NCBI GenBank assembly: GCA_910585645.1
Contig: CAJUFP010000005.1
Span: forward strand, 13,233-77,232
DNA from: an uncultured Hungatella sp.
GTDB lineage: Bacteria > Bacillota > Clostridia > Lachnospirales > Lachnospiraceae
DNA: 64,000 nt
Direction of reading: 5' to 3'
The notes beneath the pieces were generated by a model. It ran no database searches, was not told where the DNA came from, and saw only the letters and a list, made by a program, of their open reading frames with translations. Shown here piece after piece: positions 52,435 to 60,212 of the stretch. How positions within the stretch are numbered: the stretch's first letter is position 1; every line of letters starts with the position of its first letter. The position numbers and the translations under genes were made by a program.

Positions 52435-53921
52435 AGAAGATCAGTGTAAACGGCGCTTTGATGGTGATCTCCATGCTGGCGGTGTTCAGCGTGGAGGCTG
52501 TATGGACCAGGCTTGGATTGACGGCGGCTGCGGGCCTGTTCTGCTATCTGCTTGGGGAACAGATCGTGAGGAATCAGGAGGAGAGAAAAGACCAGGTTCT
52601 TCTGCGGCTGCAGGAGATGCATGGGGAACAGCAGGAACGGTTGGAGGACGCTCTGTGTGATATGACCGAGATATTAAAGGGGATGACAGAGCAGGCCGCG
52701 GCCGGGGAGGAAAAGCTGGAGGAGAGCCTGGGAGCCTTGGCCAGGGAGAGCCGGGAGGAGACAGGGCGGCTGACAGAGCAGATCCTTCAGTCCCTGGAGC
52801 AGCAGACCAAGGAACGGTCGGCTATGACGGACCAGGTGGTTCAGGCTGTGGAGCGGCTGGCTGGCAGCGGGGCGGAGACCGGGGACCGGGTGATCCGGGC
52901 CGTGGAAGGACTGGAAGAGAAGGCAGGCGGCATGACAGACCGCGCGGTGCAGGCCATGGAGCAGCTGGGAGAAAAGGCGGAAGGTATGACAGATCGCGCG
53001 GTGCGGTCTGTGGAGCAGCTGGGAGAAAAGGCGGAAGGTATGACAGACCGTGCGGTGCAGGCAGTGGAGCAGCTGGGAGAAAAGGCGGGCGGCATGACGG
53101 ACCGTGCGGTGCAGTCTGTGGAGCAGCTGACCGAAAAGGCGGGCGGTATGACGGACCGTATGGTGCAGTCTGTAGAGCAGCTGGCCGAAAAAGGGGCAGG
53201 TATGACGGACCAGGTGATCCGGGCCGTGGAGCGTCAGGGAGAGAAAGAGGCGGCTATGACGGACCAGGTGGTCCAGGCAATGGAGCAGCAAGCTCAAAAA
53301 GGTATGGCTGCGGCGGATCAGGTGATCCGGGCCGTGGAACGGCAGACCCAGGAGGGGGCCGCTGCGGCACAGCAGGTGATCCAGGCCATGGAACGGCAGA
53401 CCCAGGAAGGTTTTGCTGCGGCGGATCAGATGATCAAGGCCATGGAGCAGCAGACGGCAAAAGAGTCCGACATGGCAGAGCGCGTTTCCCAGGCCCTTAC
53501 ACAGCTTGCCCAAAAGGGGGAGGAGATCAGCTCCCTTCTGGAGCGGGAAGAGCGGTGCTGCGTCAGCGTATCGGAGCAGGTGCAGGCCATGGAGGCCCTT
53601 GCGGAGAGAACCTCCAAGAAGATGCAGGCCCTGGCGGAAGACCACTACAACAAGATGAGCGATCTCTTTGGCGACCAGAGCGATGATCTGAGCGATTCCC
53701 TGGAAACGATGAAAAAGGAACAGCTTAAATTCCTGCGGGAGTACGGGGACAGGATGAATGAGAGGGTGAAAGAACTGAATCAGGCGGTGACGTCAGGAAT
53801 CACCCCGGTCCTTGGTCAGAACCAGGAGCTTCTCAAATATGTGCAGGAGGTTCAGAAGGAGTGGACCAGCCTTGACAGGAAAGAGCTTGACTTTTTAAGC
53901 AGCGTGTGGGAGGGACGATGA
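52431..53921 (+). CDS. Membrane-anchored protein with thirteen 18-residue helical repeats
   Basis: A 496-residue protein. One or two N-terminal hydrophobic segments (ALMVISMLAVFSVEAVW and LTAAAGLFCYLLG, about residues 6-40) anchor it. Residues 132-365 are thirteen exact 18-residue units of the type MTDRAVQAVEQLGEKAGG, embedded in a longer coiled coil that runs to the C-terminus. 18 residues equal five alpha-helical turns, so equivalent residues lie on one face along a long rod. The overall layout recalls cytoplasmic rods of chemoreceptors, but there is no HAMP or conserved hairpin tip. It could be a tether or ruler between membrane and the cluster's machinery. Confidence 0.85.
   Translation: MKKISVNGALMVISMLAVFSVEAVWTRLGLTAAAGLFCYLLGEQIVRNQEERKDQVLLRLQEMHGEQQERLEDALCDMTEILKGMTEQAAAGEEKLEESLGALARESREETGRLTEQILQSLEQQTKERSAMTDQVVQAVERLAGSGAETGDRVIRAVEGLEEKAGGMTDRAVQAMEQLGEKAEGMTDRAVRSVEQLGEKAEGMTDRAVQAVEQLGEKAGGMTDRAVQSVEQLTEKAGGMTDRMVQSVEQLAEKGAGMTDQVIRAVERQGEKEAAMTDQVVQAMEQQAQKGMAAADQVIRAVERQTQEGAAAAQQVIQAMERQTQEGFAAADQMIKAMEQQTAKESDMAERVSQALTQLAQKGEEISSLLEREERCCVSVSEQVQAMEALAERTSKKMQALAEDHYNKMSDLFGDQSDDLSDSLETMKKEQLKFLREYGDRMNERVKELNQAVTSGITPVLGQNQELLKYVQEVQKEWTSLDRKELDFLSSVWEGR
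52824..53525 (+). repeat. Thirteen tandem 54-bp units
   Basis: Thirteen consecutive 54-base units in frame. Units 3-7 (MTDRAVQAMEQLGEKAEG and close variants) are nearly identical at DNA level, while units 1-2 and 8-13 are more diverged (AADQVIRAVERQTQEGAA type). The gradient implies recent expansion in the middle. Confidence 0.9.
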
Positions 53922-54175
53922 AGAAGCAGGATGACCGGGAGCTGGCAAGCCAGTATGTGATAAACGCCCTTATGGATGATAATGACCGTCTGCTGAAAAC
54001 CCTGGAAGATCTGGAACATGAGGACCTGATGATGGATGGGAGCAATGAGGGATGGTTAAAAAGGATCGAGTACCTTTTAACCCAGATCGACCAGGACAAC
54101 AGCAGAGGAAATAAAAGAAGCGTGCTGCGGAAAACCCTTCTGTTAAGAGGACTGTTAAAGATGAAGCTTAGATAG
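53918..54175 (+). CDS. Small hypothetical protein (85 aa)
   Basis: Begins at an ATG that overlaps the previous stop by 4 bases (ATGA). The product is helical and charged, with DDNDRLLKTLEDLEHEDLMM followed by a basic C-terminal half (RGNKRSVLRKTLLLRGLLK). No known family. It may be an adaptor or a chaperone-like partner of the adjacent patatin, whose gene follows 18 bases later. Confidence 0.6.
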   Translation: MKKQDDRELASQYVINALMDDNDRLLKTLEDLEHEDLMMDGSNEGWLKRIEYLLTQIDQDNSRGNKRSVLRKTLLLRGLLKMKLR

Positions 54176-54193
54176 CAAAGGCTGGGTATAAGA

Positions 54194-56260
54194 ATGGGTA
54201 TGAGAAGAAAAGACGATTATGGTCTGGTGTTGGCAGGCGGTGGAGGAAAGGGAGCCTATGAGATCGGAGTCTGGAAAGCCATCCGGGAATGTAAGGAGAT
54301 TTCTGTGGGCGCGGTTTCCGGCACCTCTGTGGGAGCTTTAAACGCAGCCTTATTTGCCTGTCAGGAGTTTGAGATGGCAGAGGCGATCTGGGCGAATATC
54401 AGAGAGGATAAGATCCTGACGCCAAAGACATGGAACGCGTTGGATTATCTGGCGGCCATTGATATGCTGCAGCCGGCGTTGACGCCTGCCAAGATGGCTT
54501 GCGCCGGGGGCAGATGGGTGACGCAGAAGATTGTCTATGCCGGCTTGATGAGAAGGTATTTTAAAGAACAGCAGGGGATGTTTTCAAGAAGCGGGTTACA
54601 GGAGATCATCCGCAAGTCTAAAGCGCCGCAAAAGATCCAAAGCGGAAAGATTCCCTGCTATGCCACCTGCTACAATCTTAAGGAGTTTCGCACCCAGTAT
54701 TTTCAGCTGAATCACATGGAGCCTGGCGAGGTGGAGACGGTCCTTCTGGCATCCTCCGCCATCCCGTTTATCTTTCCTGCGGAAGAGCTGAAGGGCGTCA
54801 GCTACTGGGACGGCGGCCTGCCTGTGGTGGGGGACAATGTTCCCGTAAAGCCGCTCTATGACGGAGGATGGCGGAAGTTTATCGTGGTGCATTTAAGCCG
54901 GGATGTGGAGGAGAGGACAAAGAAGTATGAGGACTGCCAATATATCCACATCTTTCCAAGCAATCATCAGGGGGATCTTTTTACCGGCACACTGGACTTT
55001 TCGCCGGAAAGCGCCAAAAAACGTATGAGGCAGGGGTATGAGGATGCCGTCAGGCAGCTTCGGGTCATGGAAAAGATCAGCCGCAGCTTTGACCAGATCG
55101 ACCATGTTACAGGCCGCGCGGCGTCGGATTCCAGGGCGTTTTACGATGTGATGAAGCAACAGCTGCCTTCTCTGGACCAAAAGGAGGATGACGGCGAATG
55201 CTCCCTTGAGGACGCGCAGGCTCAAATGGAGCGTGTTCAGAAAGACTTCCGGAATGTGAAGTCCTCCATGAGCAAGAAGATCCTTGATGTTACCTCCGGC
55301 CTGGCCGCGTCAAGGGCTTTTGCCGATGAACTGGAGAGCAGGGGATTTTTGGCAAAGTTAGGGAATCTCTTTGCCGGGAATCAAAAGAGGCTGGAAATTG
55401 ACAAGTACCAGAATCATTCCATCGAAGTGCTGACAAAGAATGTATACGATCTGGTGAACAATGACAGGCTGACTCTTGACCTGATGGCTGCTTTTCGGAA
55501 TGAGTGCAAAGTCTATCTTTACCAGATGGCCAAAGCCATGAAGGCTCAGGGCGAAGAGATCCGTAAGCTTGAAGGGCAGGCCGGAAGGTTTGACGGGAAA
55601 CTGGCGGCCATGGAACAGAGATACAGGGACATGGGGGAGGAGATCCGGCGGTTTTCTCTGGCCTTGGACAGCCATGGGGACCATATGGCGCGGATGGAGC
55701 AAAGTTTGGGACAGCGGCTGGAACAGGCGGAGAATCGTCTGGAGCTGCTTTCGTGGGCCGAGACCGCGCGGGTTCGGGAATTTGACGGGCAGGAGTACAG
55801 AAGGCTGGACGTGTGCCAGAAGATCGTGTGCGTCACGTCGGATTTTTTCCGGATCACCGGGGGAACATGGGACGATGGGGCCCTGCTCTGTCTGAAATCG
55901 GTTCTGGAAAAGCTGGAGATCGACCCCGGGGAGCTGATCCTGGCAGGGGACATGATGAGTCTGCTGGCAGGCAGCCGGGAATACAGGGAGTACCTGTTTG
56001 AGAGGAACGGGACCCGCTGCTGTATGCTTCAGGAGGACCATGGGCAGATGACCCTTGACGAGATCTTTATGGAGGGGATCTATATGGGCGGGAGGATGAT
56101 CGAGGACGGCCTGGGGACAGAGAACGGTCCACAGGCGTATCTGATGCTTAGAGGGCTGGATGGAGAGTTTCGGATGACGGCCTTTGAGACGGCGTGCGAG
56201 CTGTTGGTGGGGATGAGACGAGGGATGGATTATTCTGAAATAAAGGTAAAAACCGGTTGA
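54194..56260 (+). CDS. Patatin-like phospholipase with long C-terminal extension
   Basis: A 688-residue protein. The patatin domain occupies about residues 8-300: oxyanion hole GGGGKGAYEIG (about 16-26), nucleophile elbow GTSVG (Ser about 45), and the catalytic Asp in YWDGGLP (about 206). All parts of the Ser-Asp dyad are present, so hydrolysis of membrane phospholipid acyl esters is expected. Residues about 330-520 are helical or coiled coil. The C-terminal 150 residues form another domain I do not recognise, ending in FETACELLVGMRRG. There is no signal peptide. As last gene of the cluster it could be a membrane-attacking effector or a remodelling partner of the dynamins. Confidence 0.9.
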   Translation: MGMRRKDDYGLVLAGGGGKGAYEIGVWKAIRECKEISVGAVSGTSVGALNAALFACQEFEMAEAIWANIREDKILTPKTWNALDYLAAIDMLQPALTPAKMACAGGRWVTQKIVYAGLMRRYFKEQQGMFSRSGLQEIIRKSKAPQKIQSGKIPCYATCYNLKEFRTQYFQLNHMEPGEVETVLLASSAIPFIFPAEELKGVSYWDGGLPVVGDNVPVKPLYDGGWRKFIVVHLSRDVEERTKKYEDCQYIHIFPSNHQGDLFTGTLDFSPESAKKRMRQGYEDAVRQLRVMEKISRSFDQIDHVTGRAASDSRAFYDVMKQQLPSLDQKEDDGECSLEDAQAQMERVQKDFRNVKSSMSKKILDVTSGLAASRAFADELESRGFLAKLGNLFAGNQKRLEIDKYQNHSIEVLTKNVYDLVNNDRLTLDLMAAFRNECKVYLYQMAKAMKAQGEEIRKLEGQAGRFDGKLAAMEQRYRDMGEEIRRFSLALDSHGDHMARMEQSLGQRLEQAENRLELLSWAETARVREFDGQEYRRLDVCQKIVCVTSDFFRITGGTWDDGALLCLKSVLEKLEIDPGELILAGDMMSLLAGSREYREYLFERNGTRCCMLQEDHGQMTLDEIFMEGIYMGGRMIEDGLGTENGPQAYLMLRGLDGEFRMTAFETACELLVGMRRGMDYSEIKVKTG

Positions 56261-56416
56261 GTATAAAAAAATGAATGGCTATTTATGTTTAAATTGCGTA
56301 TAATAACAACAGGAGGGCAGGCGGCATCCTGCCGGTGAGGCTGACACCTAAATTCGAAATAAAAGCAGGACGTATGGGCCTGAGGTTGGCGGACAACGAT
56401 AAAATCAGTCACAAAA

Positions 56417-56449
56417 GGAGGTGCGTGGCACTGTGGTGTCACAGCCTCC
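56417..56449 (+). terminator. Terminator-like hairpin
   Basis: GGAGG/CCTCC outer stem with an inner GTGGCAC/GTGTCAC stem (one G-U pair) and TGTG loop, followed by CTTTAAATTTT. It could end the large operon or a small RNA. Confidence 0.55.
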
Positions 56450-56676
56450 CTTTAAATTTTGGGGATGGATTTCGAAAGGAATGTATGCTGTGACAAAAAA
56501 GAGGCCCTGGCTATTATCTTGAAATGCGCACAGATGACACCGATATCAAGCAATTTATTCACCGTAATTTAAGCAATGCTGTACTAGGAATATTGTGTGG
56601 TCCCAATTAAAATACCCTGTTGACTGGGCAGATCGTCCCAGACCGGACATGTGATTCGGTTTGGGGAAGAACAGCC

Positions 56677-56707
56677 TGCATAGAAACTCCCCGCTCTGGA
56701 AATAGTA
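56677..56707 (+). promoter_or_regulatory. Candidate sigma-G promoter of spoVAD
   Basis: TGCATA at 56677-56682, an 18-base spacer, and AATAGTA at 56701-56707. These match the forespore sigma-G consensus (TGnATA ... CATAnTA) with one difference in the -10. It lies 45 bases before the spoVAD start, as expected for a forespore gene. Confidence 0.45.
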
Positions 56708-56751
56708 ACCCTAAAACGAAACAAAATTAATTCGGAAAGGGAGTTGACCAT

Positions 56752-57774
56752 ATGCAGAGAGGAAGATCCAGCATAGAGTTTGAGCAGCCGCCTATTGTGG
56801 CCAGCAGCGCGTCTATTGCCGGGAAGAAGGAGGGCCAGGGGCCGTTGGGATCCCTGATCGACGTGGTGGAGCAGGATGAGATGTTCGGGACGGAGAACTG
56901 GGAGCAGGCAGAGTCGGCCATGCAGAAGCAGGCGGCGGACCTGGCTCTGGAGAAGGGCGGGATCCGCAGGCAGGAGATCCGGTATCTGTTTGCCGGGGAT
57001 CTTCTGGGCCAGCTGATCGCCACGTCCTTTGGCACGGTGGATATGGACGTGCCGCTGTTTGGGCTGTACGGGGCCTGCTCCACCATGGGGGAGGCTCTCT
57101 GCCTTGGGGCCATGACGGTCCACGGCGGATATGGGGACAAGGTACTGTGCGTCTCATCCAGCCATTTTGCCACGGCGGAAAAACAGTTTCGGTTTCCCCT
57201 GGCCTACGGCAACCAGCGGCCTTTTTCTTCCACCTGGACCGTCACCGGGGCGGGGGCCGTGGTGGTTGCAAAGGGCGGCCATGAGCCTGCGGGGACCCTG
57301 GCCAGGATCCGGGGAGTGACGCCGGGGCGCATCGTGGATTTCGGTTCCAGGGATTCCATGAATATGGGGGCAGCCATGGCCCCCGCCGCGTTTCAGACCA
57401 TAAAGCAGAATCTGGAGGACTTTGGCGTGGACGTGACCCACTATGACCGGATCATCACCGGAGATCTGGGGGAAGTGGGCAGCAGGATCCTTATGGATAT
57501 GATGAAACAGTCAGGGATCGAGATAAAGGACAGGCATATGGACTGCGGCATGGAGATCTTTGAGAAAGAGTCCCAGGACACCCACGCGGGAGGGAGCGGC
57601 TGCGGCTGCGCGGCTGTGACCCTCTGCTCCCTGATCCTTCCAAGGCTTCGGTCCGGGGAGTGGAAGCGGGTGCTGTTTCTCCCGACGGGAGCTCTCTTGT
57701 CCACCGTAAGCTTTAACGAGGGGCAGACCATCCCTGGAATCTGCCATGGAGTGGTGCTGGAGACCTGCCAGTAG
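56752..57774 (+). CDS. spoVAD: Stage V sporulation protein AD
   Basis: A 340-residue protein with the thiolase-like fold of SpoVAD: the LFAGDLLGQLIATSFG segment, LYGACSTMGEAL with the Cys where ketosynthases have theirs, then SSSHFATAEKQFR, and GGSGCGCAA near the end. SpoVAD binds dipicolinic acid for import into the forespore as part of the SpoVA channel. The ATG follows AAAGGGAG. It is normally flanked by spoVAC and spoVAE; spoVAE follows, but spoVAC is not upstream in this window. Confidence 0.95.
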   Translation: MQRGRSSIEFEQPPIVASSASIAGKKEGQGPLGSLIDVVEQDEMFGTENWEQAESAMQKQAADLALEKGGIRRQEIRYLFAGDLLGQLIATSFGTVDMDVPLFGLYGACSTMGEALCLGAMTVHGGYGDKVLCVSSSHFATAEKQFRFPLAYGNQRPFSSTWTVTGAGAVVVAKGGHEPAGTLARIRGVTPGRIVDFGSRDSMNMGAAMAPAAFQTIKQNLEDFGVDVTHYDRIITGDLGEVGSRILMDMMKQSGIEIKDRHMDCGMEIFEKESQDTHAGGSGCGCAAVTLCSLILPRLRSGEWKRVLFLPTGALLSTVSFNEGQTIPGICHGVVLETCQ

Positions 57775-57786
57775 AGGCAGGGGATC

Positions 57787-57832
57787 GTACATCGCTGCAT
57801 TCATTTACGAGTAAATTAGCGCAGCGATGTAC
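57787..57832. repeat. Long palindromic element 1 (46 bp)
   Basis: GTACATCGCTGC and GCAGCGATGTAC form a perfect 12-bp outer stem. Inside, ATTTAC-GA-GTAAAT forms a second perfect 6-bp stem, separated by a 4-base mismatch on each side. No T-run follows. It looks like a repetitive extragenic palindrome or a small mobile-type hairpin rather than a terminator. Confidence 0.7.
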
Positions 57833-57921
57833 TAGATAGAAAGCCGAGAGCCGATCAGCAGGCCGGGTAAAGACAGGTCAATAGAGCACTTCCGGAAAAG
57901 CAGCCAGAAAGATGGGGGCAA

Positions 57922-57952
57922 GTAACAGTTCAAGGGTCATCTGAACTGTTAC
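57922..57952. repeat. Palindromic element 2 (31 bp)
   Basis: GTAACAGTTCA/TGAACTGTTAC, a perfect 11-bp stem with a 9-base loop, between spoVAD and spoVAE. No T-run follows. The second hairpin within 170 bases. Confidence 0.7.
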
Positions 57953-58003
57953 GGGTGCAAGGGAGTTTCCGAGGGTGCTCGAACAGAATATGGAGGTATG
58001 GAA

Positions 58004-58360
58004 ATGGATTATTTGCGTGCGTTTTTAGTTGGAGGGATCATCTGCGGACTGGCGCAGATCCTTTTAGATAAGACAAAGATGATGCCGGGGCGGGTCATGG
58101 TGACCCTGGTGGTTCTGGGGAGTATCCTGGGATTTGCGGGGATCTATGAGCCTTTTTCCAAATGGGCAGGCGCCGGAGCCACGGTTCCTCTTCTGGGGTT
58201 TGGCAATACCCTGTGGAAAGGGGTGAAGGAGGGGATAGAAAGCGACGGGTTTTTGGGGGTGTTCAAAGGCGGATTCACAGCCAGCGCGGCCGGGATCTGC
58301 GGGGCGCTGGTGTTTGGGTACCTGGGGGCGCAGATCTTTAAGCCGAAGATGAAAGGGTAA
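58004..58360 (+). CDS. spoVAE: Stage V sporulation protein AE (SpoVAEb type)
   Basis: A 118-residue integral membrane protein with three to four hydrophobic helices (AFLVGGIICGLAQILLD; RVMVTLVVLGSILGFAGIY; AAGICGALVFGYLGAQIF). The sequence matches the SpoVAE/SpoVAEb channel subunit for dipicolinate transport into the forespore. I chose ATG 58004, with GGAGG 7 bases before it, over the ATG at 57998 that abuts the ribosome site. Membrane location is the forespore inner membrane. The 229-base gap from spoVAD is unusually long and filled by two palindromes. Confidence 0.9.
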   Translation: MDYLRAFLVGGIICGLAQILLDKTKMMPGRVMVTLVVLGSILGFAGIYEPFSKWAGAGATVPLLGFGNTLWKGVKEGIESDGFLGVFKGGFTASAAGICGALVFGYLGAQIFKPKMKG

Positions 58361-58381
58361 CTAATAAAAACGTAAAACTTG

Positions 58382-58410
58382 TTGATATTTTTAAAGATGT
58401 GGCGTATAAT
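58382..58410 (+). promoter_or_regulatory. Sigma-A-type promoter of the ATPase-TOPRIM pair
   Basis: TTGATA at 58382-58387, 17-base spacer, and a perfect TATAAT at 58405-58410, some 50 bases before the start codon. One of the best promoters in the window. Confidence 0.75.
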
Positions 58411-58427
58411 AAGATAAACAGAATAAT

Positions 58428-58448
58428 AAAAACGGATAAACCGTTTTT
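58428..58448 (+). terminator. Terminator-like hairpin in the leader of the defence pair
   Basis: AAAAACGG-ATAAA-CCGTTTTT forms a perfect 8-bp stem that ends in a T-run, located between the promoter and the ribosome site. Its position suggests attenuation of the downstream genes. Confidence 0.55.
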
Positions 58449-58462
58449 ATGTGGAGGATACT

Positions 58463-59614
58463 ATGAAAATATTAAGAATAACGGCTCAAGGTTTACCGTT
58501 GTTCAAACAGGATCTGGACATCTTATTTTATGCGCAGCAGCGAGTCAACGAGGACGATAAGGAGAAGCTTTTTAAACTGCTCCCTAATATTTTTCTTCAT
58601 GGGGCTAATGCGTTTATTGGGGTTAACGCATCGGGAAAGACATCTGTTTTAAAGGCGATCCAGCTTGCGTTAAGTATTGTAAAGAACGAAGCGATCAATC
58701 ATGTAGACGCCAAAACGATTCTTGGAGGAACAAAGAAGGCTGTTTTTCGGATCTGTTTTTATAGCGTTAATGGGAAAGTTTATTGTCTGGAAACAGAGAT
58801 AACATCTCAGAAGAAAAAGCCGGACGGATTCGTCTACTCGATCATAAAAGAACATTTATGGGAAAAGCCAGTTACGGATATAAAGTCCAAAAAATATCTC
58901 ACAGATTTTTCCGGATTGACGCCCGTATACACTCGGAACGAAGAGGAGATTTTTCTCTCGGATGATGTGAGTTTCATTATTGCCCATAATCGGAGAAATA
59001 GAGAGCGGCTGGAGATCTTTAGCCTGCTGTCATACACCAATATAAATGTGCTTCCGTTTACGGAAGGGATTGCGCCGGAGATTATAACTTTTCTTGATCC
59101 AACCATTGAAAAGCTATATTTTGAGCAGTCAGATAACAAGACTTTTATTCATCTGAAATTTGCGGAAGAAGAAGAGATCATCCTTAATAACGCAGTTGAC
59201 TTGGAGCAGTATTTATCTTCTGGTACGATCAAAGGTATTGTTACGTTTTCTATGGTGAAGGATGTATTGCAGACTGGCGGATATTTTTTAGTAGATGAGA
59301 TTGAGAATCATTTTAATAAAGAAATTGTTACAACGCTGATCCGGTTCTTCATGGACAGCAGGCTGAACCGGAACGGCGGCACTCTGATTTTTACAACCCA
59401 TTATCCGGAATTATTGGATGAGTATGACCGGAATGATGGAATCCATATAATCCGTAATCGAAATGGAATCACAGTGGAGAATTTAAGTGGTATCCTTAAG
59501 CGCAATGACATTAAAAAGAGCGATGCTTATCAAAGCGGGTTTCTTGAGGGGACCACCCCGGCTTATGAAGCTTATATACGGCTGAAAAAGAGCATTGAAG
59601 CCTCTATTGGGTAA
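58463..59614 (+). CDS. AAA-family (AAA15/OLD-like) ATPase
   Basis: A 383-residue ABC-type ATPase domain protein. Walker A is GVNASGKTSV (about 53-62), preceded by the FIGVNASGKT strand typical of AAA15/OLD proteins. Walker B is YFLVDEIENHF (about 273-283), followed by a TTHYPELLDEYD switch region. The start is ATG 58463 with GTGGAGG upstream. AAA15 ATPases are the sensor halves of several phage defence pairs (AbiL, PARIS, Gabija-like). It is AT-rich and its partner follows 13 bases later. Confidence 0.85.
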   Translation: MKILRITAQGLPLFKQDLDILFYAQQRVNEDDKEKLFKLLPNIFLHGANAFIGVNASGKTSVLKAIQLALSIVKNEAINHVDAKTILGGTKKAVFRICFYSVNGKVYCLETEITSQKKKPDGFVYSIIKEHLWEKPVTDIKSKKYLTDFSGLTPVYTRNEEEIFLSDDVSFIIAHNRRNRERLEIFSLLSYTNINVLPFTEGIAPEIITFLDPTIEKLYFEQSDNKTFIHLKFAEEEEIILNNAVDLEQYLSSGTIKGIVTFSMVKDVLQTGGYFLVDEIENHFNKEIVTTLIRFFMDSRLNRNGGTLIFTTHYPELLDEYDRNDGIHIIRNRNGITVENLSGILKRNDIKKSDAYQSGFLEGTTPAYEAYIRLKKSIEASIG

Positions 59615-59627
59615 GGGAGGCTGAAGG

Positions 59628-60146
59628 TTGAAATTATCTAAATACAAGGCCTGTATTTGCGAAGGCGCTGCTGAAGCCGCTGTTATTGATATTCTGGTTG
59701 ACCATGAATTGCTGATATTTAGCCGGAGTGAGATGCTGGAAGAAAAGGTAATTCGGTGCAGAAATGCCAAAACATTTGAATCCCGATATCTGAGAAAAGG
59801 ATTTGATCAACAGATATCGATTATCCGTATCTTGGATTCCCGAAGAGAAAATTTTTGCTTAAGCAAAGCCTATGAGCATAAAGTCTCCGTTATCAATGTC
59901 ATTACAGCGCCGGAGATTGAGATGCTTATCATCCATAATGAAGGAATGTATGAGAAATTTAAAGGTTCAAAGAAAAAGCCAAGTGAATTTTGTAAGTCAG
60001 AGCTGAAAATGCATGAAGTTAAATCCTATGATTTTGTGAAGGATTACTTTTCAGATCCTGAAAAATTAGTGGAGGCGATAAAGACATACAGACGAATAGC
60101 GAAGATACCACAAGGAGAGTATACACTTTCAGATTTATTAAAATAA
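59628..60146 (+). CDS. TOPRIM/RloB-like putative nuclease
   Basis: A 172-residue protein starting at TTG after GGGAGG. The beginning CICEGAAEAAVIDIL has the Glu-Gly of a TOPRIM strand 1, followed at about residues 65-75 by SIIRILDSRRENF with an Asp-x-Arg reminiscent of the DxD site in RloB/AbiLii-type proteins. The size suits RloB-like partners rather than full OLD nucleases. It probably acts as the effector of the preceding ATPase. The motif match is short, so family assignment is provisional. Confidence 0.55.
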   Translation: MKLSKYKACICEGAAEAAVIDILVDHELLIFSRSEMLEEKVIRCRNAKTFESRYLRKGFDQQISIIRILDSRRENFCLSKAYEHKVSVINVITAPEIEMLIIHNEGMYEKFKGSKKKPSEFCKSELKMHEVKSYDFVKDYFSDPEKLVEAIKTYRRIAKIPQGEYTLSDLLK

Positions 60147-60147
60147 A

Positions 60148-60183
60148 AACGGATCCATGCAGTCAAATCTGCGGATCCGTTTC
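60148..60183. terminator. Bidirectional terminator between the defence pair and PBP1A
   Basis: AAACGGATCC/GGATCCGTTT, a perfect 10-bp stem with an inner GCAG/CTGC stem, flanked by A-rich sequence before and TTTCTTTTT after. It can terminate both convergent transcripts. Confidence 0.85.
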
Positions 60184-60212
60184 TTTTTATGCTATGCCGG
60201 TCACATGGTTGA

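Larger units (their letters stand above)
56261..56751. other. Intergenic region with two hairpins between the patatin gene and spoVAD
   Basis: A TATAAT at 56299-56304 precedes a perfect 6-bp stem GGCAGG/CCTGCC (56316-56333). About 80 bases later a longer hairpin (56417-56449) is followed by TTTAAATTTT. The promoter-hairpin-terminator order over about 150 bases could be a small RNA gene. The rest (56460-56670) shows only a short coding-like scrap reading YLEMRTDDTDIKQFI without a start, probably debris. Confidence 0.4.

Noticed and set aside
52824..53525. CRISPR-like regular repeat
   Set aside because: The 54-base units are contiguous with no spacers and are in frame within a protein gene.
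52674..53645. 323-codon reverse frame opposite the repeat protein
   Set aside because: Mirror of the 54-bp repeat tract; repeats on one strand keep the opposite frame open. No ribosome site.
13743..56260. A conventional proteobacterial type VI secretion system
   Set aside because: The membrane complex, TssB/TssC pair and ClpV are absent and the organism looks Gram-positive; only tube/spike-like parts are present.
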